Shown in pieces: positions 14,809 through 19,205 of a DNA stretch of 19,205 nt. The first letter of the stretch is position 1; each line of letters begins with the position of its first letter. The position numbers were made by a program, and so were the translations under genes. A model generated the notes under the pieces. It saw nothing but the letters and a program-made list of their open reading frames with translations, did no database searches and was not told where the DNA came from. The DNA is from an uncultured Collinsella sp. GTDB lineage: Bacteria; Actinomycetota; Coriobacteriia; Coriobacteriales; Coriobacteriaceae. The stretch spans positions 1 through 19,205 of the forward strand of contig URTP01000021.1 in the NCBI GenBank assembly GCA_900550835.1, given 5' to 3'.

Positions 14809-15840
14809 CTAAACCCGCTCTGCGATCTCGTGGATGAGGTAGTCGGTCTTTTCCCAGCCTAGGCACGGGTCGGTGATCGACTTACCAAAGACGCCGCCGT
14901 CGACCGGCTGGTTGCCATCCTCCAGGTAGGACTCGATCATAAAGCCCTTGACCAGCTTGGAGATGGACTCGTTGCGGCGGCAGCTGTCGAGCACCTCTTT
15001 GCAAATGCGATACTGCTCCAGCGGACGCTTGCCCGAGTTGTCGTGGTTGCAGTCGATGACCGCTGCGGGATTGGCATAGCCGGCGTGCTCGGTATAGCGC
15101 TCGGCCAGGCGCTCCAGGTGCTCGTAGTGGTAATTGGGGTAGGTGCGCCCATCGAGACCGATGTAGCCACGCATAACGGCGTGCGCGAGCGGATTGCCGT
15201 CGCACTCGACCTCCCAGTTGCGGAAGATAAAGCTCTGGTGTGCCTGCGCGGCGTAAATGGAGTTGAGCATAACGGTGGTAGAGCCAGCAGTGGGGTTCTT
15301 CATGCCGACGGGTACCGAAATACCGCTCGACACCAGGCGATGCTCCTGGTTCTCGACCGAGCGTGCGCCCACGGCAACATAGCTCAGCAGGTCAACGAGG
15401 TACTGGTAGTTGGAGGGGTAGAGCATCTCGTCGGCGGTGAAGAAGCCCGTTTCCTCAATAACGCGCAGGTGCATATGGCGGATGGCCTTGACGCCCTCGA
15501 GCAGGTCGTCGGGAGCCTCGGGGTTGGGGTTGTGCAACAGGCCCTTGTAGCCGGTGCCCTTGGTGCGCGGCTTGTTGGTATAGACGCGCGGAATGATGAT
15601 GAGCTTGTCCTTGACCTCCTCGGCGGTCTTGGCCAGTCGGTTCATGTACTCAAGTACCGAGTCCTCGCGGTCGGCAGAGCACGGGCCGATGATGAGCACC
15701 TTGCGCGCGTCCTCGCCGGTAAAGACCTTGGCGACCTCGGCGTCGAATGCCTGCTTTTTGGCGGTAAGCTCGGCGGAAAGTGGCATTTCCTCGCGGATCT
15801 CCATGGGGATCGGCAGCCTGCGTTTGAATTCCATGGCCAT
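14809..15840 (-). CDS. class I 3-deoxy-7-phosphoheptulonate (DAHP) synthase
   Basis: 343 residues. Condenses phosphoenolpyruvate with erythrose 4-phosphate in the first step of the shikimate pathway to aromatic amino acids. AroF/G/H-type motifs are present: IGPCSAD (51-57, metal-binding Cys54), KPRTKGTGYKG (90-100), SVENQEHR, DCNHDNSGKRP (metal His), MIESYLEDGNQ (metal Glu) and SITDPCLGWEKT (metal Asp). The start chosen is the ATG at 15840, with AGGAGG six bases upstream; the longer frame from a TTG would overlap that site. A second ATG two codons later is possible. A strong promoter lies 54-82 bases upstream and a terminator follows, so it is monocistronic. No ACT or chorismate mutase domain is fused, and no leader peptide or attenuator was seen. 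Confidence 0.93.
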   Translation of the reverse strand: MAMEFKRRLPIPMEIREEMPLSAELTAKKQAFDAEVAKVFTGEDARKVLIIGPCSADREDSVLEYMNRLAKTAEEVKDKLIIIPRVYTNKPRTKGTGYKGLLHNPNPEAPDDLLEGVKAIRHMHLRVIEETGFFTADEMLYPSNYQYLVDLLSYVAVGARSVENQEHRLVSSGISVPVGMKNPTAGSTTVMLNSIYAAQAHQSFIFRNWEVECDGNPLAHAVMRGYIGLDGRTYPNYHYEHLERLAERYTEHAGYANPAAVIDCNHDNSGKRPLEQYRICKEVLDSCRRNESISKLVKGFMIESYLEDGNQPVDGGVFGKSITDPCLGWEKTDYLIHEIAERV

Positions 15841-15893
15841 ACGGGGCCTCCTCAATCAATTGATGGCATCGAGAACATTGTCGAATGCTCGGC

Positions 15894-15922
15894 ATTATCC
15901 GCTGTCGCACGCTAAAGTGCAA
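15894..15922 (-). promoter_or_regulatory. sigma-70-type promoter for DAHP synthase
   Basis: On the minus strand, TTGCAC (-35, 15917-15922) and GATAAT (-10, 15894-15899) are separated by exactly 17 bases. The predicted 5' leader of about 45 bases leads to AGGAGG and the ATG at 15840. Confidence 0.65.
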
Positions 15923-15937
15923 CCCCTCGCCGCCCCG

Positions 15938-15992
15938 AAACCTACCAAATAGGGACAGGTTTATTTTGGTAGGTTTTATCTGGGGAAACGCC
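15938..15992 (+). repeat. palindromic repeat with GGGACAGG core (copy 2 of the 39-bp repeat)
   Basis: Arms AAACCTACCAAA (15938-15949) and TTTGGTAGGTTT (15965-15976) flank TAGGGACAGGTTTAT. The segment 15954-15992 matches 10518-10556 in opposite orientation at 37 of 39 positions, so this is a dispersed repeat. Confidence 0.75.
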
Positions 15993-16062
15993 GGCGGATG
16001 CCGGGAGGGAGTGGCGCTACGCGGGGCCCTATGGCTGTTGTCGGTTCCCCGGGAAACACCCT

Positions 16063-16291
16063 GTGGGCAAAAAATGGCAAATATGAGTACTGTTGCTATT
16101 GTAGTGCCATATTGCCGGCAAAAGATAATAGACATAACAGAAAATATGTTCATTAACCTAACACATATAAGCCCGCTATAGAGCTATTTGAGTAATTAAG
16201 GAGCGCGTGCAAGCCGTGTGAGCAGCATTTGGTGCTGTTTTGGCTGTTACTAAAAAGGTGACAGTACTCATATTTGCCATTTTTTGCCCAC
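16063..16291. repeat. 31-bp perfect inverted repeat flanking an AT-rich 167-base spacer
   Basis: Arms 16063-16093 and 16261-16291 are exact complements, starting GTGGGCAAAAAATGGCAAAT and ending GAGTACTGT. The spacer is markedly AT-rich for this DNA (GATAAT, AAAATATG, CATATAA stretches) and has no convincing ORF. No transposase or recombinase is encoded inside or nearby. It could be a MITE-like element or an invertible segment. It fills most of the gap between DAHP synthase and the ABC operon. Confidence 0.8.
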
Positions 16292-16352
16292 GGGGCTTGG
16301 AGTGGGCTGTCAATCAGGTCCCAGGGGAGGCAGTTCGAGGCCCAAAGGACAC

Positions 16353-16388
16353 AAAACGGGGGCGCAGCTCATTCTGCGCCCCCGTTTT
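16353..16388. terminator. bidirectional intrinsic terminator of the ABC operon
   Basis: Perfect 15-bp stem, arms AAAACGGGGGCGCAG (16353-16367) and its complement (16374-16388), loop CTCATT. Its ends give U-runs on both strands. It lies 29 bases beyond the exporter stop. Confidence 0.85.
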
Positions 16389-16416
16389 TGGGTATTGCGG
16401 TTGTTTGTCGCCGGTT

Positions 16417-18225
16417 TTACGCCGCTTCGTCGAACTGCGAGTTGTACAGGTCGGCGTAGAAGCCGCCCTGGGCGAGCAACTCGTCGTGTGTGCCCTTCTC
16501 GACGATGTCGCCGTCGCGAATCACCAAGATTACGTCGGCGTTGCGGATCGTGGACAGGCGATGCGCGATGACAAAGCTCGTGCGGCCCTGCATCAGCGCA
16601 TCCATGGCGCGTTGGATGAGCTCCTCGGTTCGGGTGTCCACGTTAGAGGTCGCCTCGTCCAGAATCAGCGCCGGGCGGTCGGCCAAAATGGCGCGGGCAA
16701 TAGTCACGAGCTGGCGTTGGCCCTGCGACAGGTTAGTGCCTTCCTCGTTGATCATAAAGTCGTAGCCGCCTGCGAGCGTATGGATAAAGTGATCGCAGCG
16801 TGCGGCGCGTGCAGCGGCCTGCGCCTCGGCATCGCTTGCATCGGGGCGTCCGTAGCGGATGTTCTCGCGGATGGTGCCGTTAAACAGCCAGGTATCCTGC
16901 AGCACCATGGCAAACTCGCCGCGAAGTGCCGCGCGGTCCCAGTCGCGCACGTCGATGCCCTCGACACGCAGCGAACCGCCGTCCACGTCATAGAAGCGCT
17001 GAAGCAGCTTGATGAGCGTGGTCTTGCCGGCGCCGGTAGGGCCGACGATGGCGATGGTCTGACCGGGCTCGGCCTCGCAGCTAAAGTCGTGGATGATGGT
17101 CTTGTCCGGCGTGTAGCCAAACTTGACATGGTCAAAGGTGACCTGGCCGTCAATGCAGGCGGGGTCTGCCCGGCGGGCGGGGTCAGCGTTCTGTTCTTCT
17201 TCCGGCTCACCCAAAAATTCAAACACGCGCTCCGAAGCCGCCGCCATACTTTGCAGCATGTTGCTGACCTGGGCCAGCTGCTGGATGGGCTGGGTGAAGT
17301 TCTTGACGTACTGGATGAAGGCCTGAATGTCACCGATGGTAATGGTGCCGTTTGCCGCAAAAATGCTGCCCACGATGGCCACTGCCACGTAGCCCAGATT
17401 GCCTACAAAGTTCATAATGGGCATCATCAGGCCGGAGAGAAACTGGCTCTTCCATGCGGATTCGTACAGCTTATCGTTGGCGGCGTTGAAGTCGTTCAGC
17501 ACCACGGCCTCGCGGTTGAAGGCCTTGACCACGTTGTGGCCGGCATAGACCTCTTCCACCTGGCCGTTCACCACGCCCAGGGTGGCCTGCTGGGCCTTAA
17601 AATATTTCTGACTGAACCTGACCACCACCAGCACCAAGGCCAGGGACACCGGCAGGATCAGCAGGGCGATCAGGGTCATGCGGGGGCTGATGGACAGCAT
17701 CATGATCAGTACGCCGATCATGGTGGTCACGCTGGTGATGAGCTGGGTGATGCTCTGGTTCAGGCTCTGGCCCAGGGTGTCCACATCGTTGGTGATGCGG
17801 GACAGCACCTCGCCCACGGTGCGCTTTTCAAAGTAGGCCAGGGGCAGGCGGTTGATCTTCTGGCTGATCTGGCGGCGGAAGTCGTAGCAGACTTTCTGGG
17901 AAAGGCCGGTCATCAGCCAGCCCTGGATAAAGCTGAAGGCGCTGCTCAGCAGGTACATGCCCAGCAAAAACAGCAGGATTCGGCCGATATACACAAAGTC
18001 GATGCTGCCGGTGCCCCGCAGCTTGGCCACCCAGCCGGTGGCCAGGGCGGTGGTGGCTTTGGCCAGCACCTTGGGGCCTGCAATATTAAAAATCGTGGAA
18101 AGAACGGCAAAAACAATCACGGCAATCAGGCGGAACTTGTAGTGCCCCAGCTCTGCCAGCAGGCTGCGCATGGTGCCCTTAAAGTCTTTTGCCTTTTGGG
18201 TCGTCATTCGTCCGGGATGCGGCAT
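16417..18225 (-). CDS. ABC exporter half-transporter, fused membrane and ATPase domains
   Basis: 602 residues: an exporter-type membrane domain with about six helices (roughly 30-330), then an ATPase domain. Motifs: Walker A GPTGAGKTT (395-403), Q-loop Gln443, signature LSQGQ (499-503, Gln in place of the usual Gly at the third position), Walker B ALILDE with catalytic Glu524, and switch His555. It should be the catalytically competent half of a heterodimeric exporter; the substrate is unknown (lipid, drug or peptide). Its ATG shares one base with the upstream stop (TGATG) and has AAAGGAGG nine bases before it, so translation is coupled. Codon style changes near 17160-17205, in the linker around residues 341-356: the membrane half looks Firmicute-like, the ATPase half like the window core. 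The frame stays open across the change. Confidence 0.88.
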   Translation of the reverse strand: MPHPGRMTTQKAKDFKGTMRSLLAELGHYKFRLIAVIVFAVLSTIFNIAGPKVLAKATTALATGWVAKLRGTGSIDFVYIGRILLFLLGMYLLSSAFSFIQGWLMTGLSQKVCYDFRRQISQKINRLPLAYFEKRTVGEVLSRITNDVDTLGQSLNQSITQLITSVTTMIGVLIMMLSISPRMTLIALLILPVSLALVLVVVRFSQKYFKAQQATLGVVNGQVEEVYAGHNVVKAFNREAVVLNDFNAANDKLYESAWKSQFLSGLMMPIMNFVGNLGYVAVAIVGSIFAANGTITIGDIQAFIQYVKNFTQPIQQLAQVSNMLQSMAAASERVFEFLGEPEEEQNADPARRADPACIDGQVTFDHVKFGYTPDKTIIHDFSCEAEPGQTIAIVGPTGAGKTTLIKLLQRFYDVDGGSLRVEGIDVRDWDRAALRGEFAMVLQDTWLFNGTIRENIRYGRPDASDAEAQAAARAARCDHFIHTLAGGYDFMINEEGTNLSQGQRQLVTIARAILADRPALILDEATSNVDTRTEELIQRAMDALMQGRTSFVIAHRLSTIRNADVILVIRDGDIVEKGTHDELLAQGGFYADLYNSQFDEAA

Positions 18226-19016
18226 CAGGCTTCCCCTCCTTTCAGGTCCAGCTCTTTGTTGCTCAGCTGGCTGCGGGCAATTTCCTGGTAAGCCGGGCAG
18301 CTTTCCATCAGCTGGGCGTGGGTGCCCTTGCCCACAATGCGGCCATCTTCCAGAACCAAAATCTGGTTGGCGTGCAGCACAGTGGAAATGCGCTGTGCCA
18401 CGATAATCACGGTGGCGTCGCCGGTTTCGGCTTTCAGCGCGCGACGCAGGGCAACATCGGTCTTGTAGTCCAGCGCGGAGAAGCTGTCATCAAACAGGTA
18501 GATCTTCGGGTGTTTGGCAATGGCGCGGGCGATGGAAAGCCGCTGCTTCTGCCCGCCGGAAACGTTGGTGCCGCCCTGGGCAATGGGGCTTTCGTACCCC
18601 TCCGGCTTGGCGGAGATGAACTCTTCCGCTTGGGCAATGCGGGCGGCGGTGCGCACATCGGCATCGGTGATATTCTCGCCGCCGAATTTCAGGTTGGAAT
18701 CAATCGTGCCGCTGAACAGTACGCCCTTTTGCGGCACATAACCCAAAAGGCCGCGCAGGGTGCTCTGTGGCATCTGGCGCACATCCACGCCGTCTACCGT
18801 CAGGTTGCCGGTGCATTCGCCGGGGTTAGAAAACGGGTTCAGCCCGTTGATGCAGGCCGCCAGCGTGCTTTTGCCGCTGCCGGAAGGTCCGGCGATCAGC
18901 ACACGCTCACCGGGGTAGATATCCAGGTTGATATCATGCAGCGTCGGCTTTTTCTGCGCACGATACTGGAAGGAGAAGTTTTTGAATGAAATAATGGGGT
19001 TTGTCTGTTCAGACAT
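18225..19016 (-). CDS. hybrid ABC ATPase: ECF-type N-terminus joined to exporter-type ATPase, no membrane domain
   Basis: 263 residues. The first ~72 residues (IISFKNFSFQYRAQKKPTL, then INGLNPFSNPGECTGNL) resemble the ATPase of energy-coupling-factor vitamin importers. From about residue 73 on (VDGVDVRQMPQSTLRGLLGY) it matches the ATPase of the other half of an ABC exporter. Walker A GPSGSGKST is at 43-51, Q-loop Gln96, signature VSGGQ 152-156, and Walker B IYLFD 172-176. Asp177 replaces the catalytic Glu and Gln208 the switch His, as in the degenerate half of heterodimeric exporters. The membrane domain expected for that half is absent. The ATG at 19016 has GAGG ten bases upstream; the ATG at 19022 is too close to it. 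This may be a deletion fusion or an assembly join near 18788-18812. Confidence 0.75.
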   Translation of the reverse strand: MSEQTNPIISFKNFSFQYRAQKKPTLHDINLDIYPGERVLIAGPSGSGKSTLAACINGLNPFSNPGECTGNLTVDGVDVRQMPQSTLRGLLGYVPQKGVLFSGTIDSNLKFGGENITDADVRTAARIAQAEEFISAKPEGYESPIAQGGTNVSGGQKQRLSIARAIAKHPKIYLFDDSFSALDYKTDVALRRALKAETGDATVIIVAQRISTVLHANQILVLEDGRIVGKGTHAQLMESCPAYQEIARSQLSNKELDLKGGEA

Positions 19017-19078
19017 GGGCATGGTACCTCAAAGCAAGATATTCCGGTGCCGCCTTCCCCAACGGCAAAGCGGCAAAC

Positions 19079-19119
19079 AAAAAAGCCTTTCCGCAAACCA
19101 AAGGCCACGGGAAGGCTTT
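19079..19119 (-). terminator. intrinsic terminator after the right-edge gene
   Basis: On the minus strand, AAAGCCTTCCCG (19119-19108) pairs with CGGAAAGGCTTT (19093-19082), one wobble, then runs on in T. It separates the edge gene from the hybrid ATPase gene. Confidence 0.75.
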
Positions 19120-19129
19120 GCGATAGCAA

Positions 19130-19204
19130 TTATTCTTTATCCAAAGAGCCTTTCTTGGCAATGGTCTTGGTGTAGGCCAGCACCAGCAGGCCGCCCACGA
19201 CCAC
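19130..19204 (-). CDS. C-terminus of a membrane protein, truncated by the window edge
   Basis: Only 24 codons are visible: a hydrophobic stretch VVVGGLLVLAY, then a basic tail TKTIAKKGSLDKE and a TAA stop. This looks like the last membrane helix and cytoplasmic tail of an integral membrane protein. Because the next gene begins like an ECF ATPase, it may be an ECF substrate-binding (S) component, but 24 residues cannot prove it. Confidence 0.5.
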   Translation of the reverse strand: MVVGGLLVLAYTKTIAKKGSLDKE

Positions 19205-19205
19205 A

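Noticed and set aside
15043..15915. 290-codon plus-strand frame opposite DAHP synthase
   Set aside because: Shadow of the DAHP synthase gene, which has all its motifs, promoter and ribosome site on the minus strand.
15885..16181. 98-codon plus-strand frame running through the 15.95 kb palindrome and the 31-bp inverted repeat arm
   Set aside because: No ribosome site and sequence made of repeat elements; no domain visible.
16240..18291. 683-codon open frame on the plus strand opposite the ABC exporter
   Set aside because: It is antisense to a clear ABC exporter gene, and its composition (His/Gln/Val-rich, no recognisable domain) is that of a shadow frame in GC-rich DNA.

Overview
The window reads as gut Coriobacteriia DNA, most likely Collinsella or a close relative. 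This is a judgement from gene content, codon habit and repeat style; no search was run. The core (about 2.13-17.16 kb) uses CGC/CGT for arginine, and its intergenic gaps are full of palindromic repeats. The two ends look different. Bases 1-2123 use CGG heavily for arginine and look like a high-GC Firmicute. Bases about 17.2-19.2 kb look like Faecalibacterium-type Firmicute DNA. One change falls just after a stop codon and two fall inside ABC transporter ORFs, so the contig may be a metagenomic chimera, or it may carry real recombinant blocks.

Left to right: a partial AguD-like permease and a complete agmatine deiminase (foreign-looking block); a 540-base repeat-rich gap; a second AguD-like permease; a small divergent gene; a membrane-anchored LuxR-type regulator; a YtcJ-type amidohydrolase; a MATE exporter; four 23-bp tandem repeats ahead of a DUF4143-type AAA ATPase; a soluble LuxR-type regulator divergent from a second agmatine deiminase; a broken Ser/Thr kinase; a GNAT acetyltransferase; a class I DAHP synthase; and a two-gene ABC exporter operon that is mosaic, with the tail of a membrane protein at the right edge.

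The main theme is agmatine use. Two permease/deiminase sets and two LuxR-type regulators of different architecture lie within 13 kb. No putrescine carbamoyltransferase, carbamate kinase or N-carbamoylputrescine amidase is visible, so the fate of N-carbamoylputrescine is open. The amidohydrolase and MATE exporter between the two sets may belong to the same physiology, but only proximity suggests this.

The most unusual material is non-coding: palindromes with differing arms, several sharing a GGGACAG-like core; a 31-bp perfect inverted repeat around an AT-rich spacer; a nested 121-base inverted repeat; and the 23-bp tandem repeats before the ATPase. No CRISPR array, rRNA or tRNA was seen.
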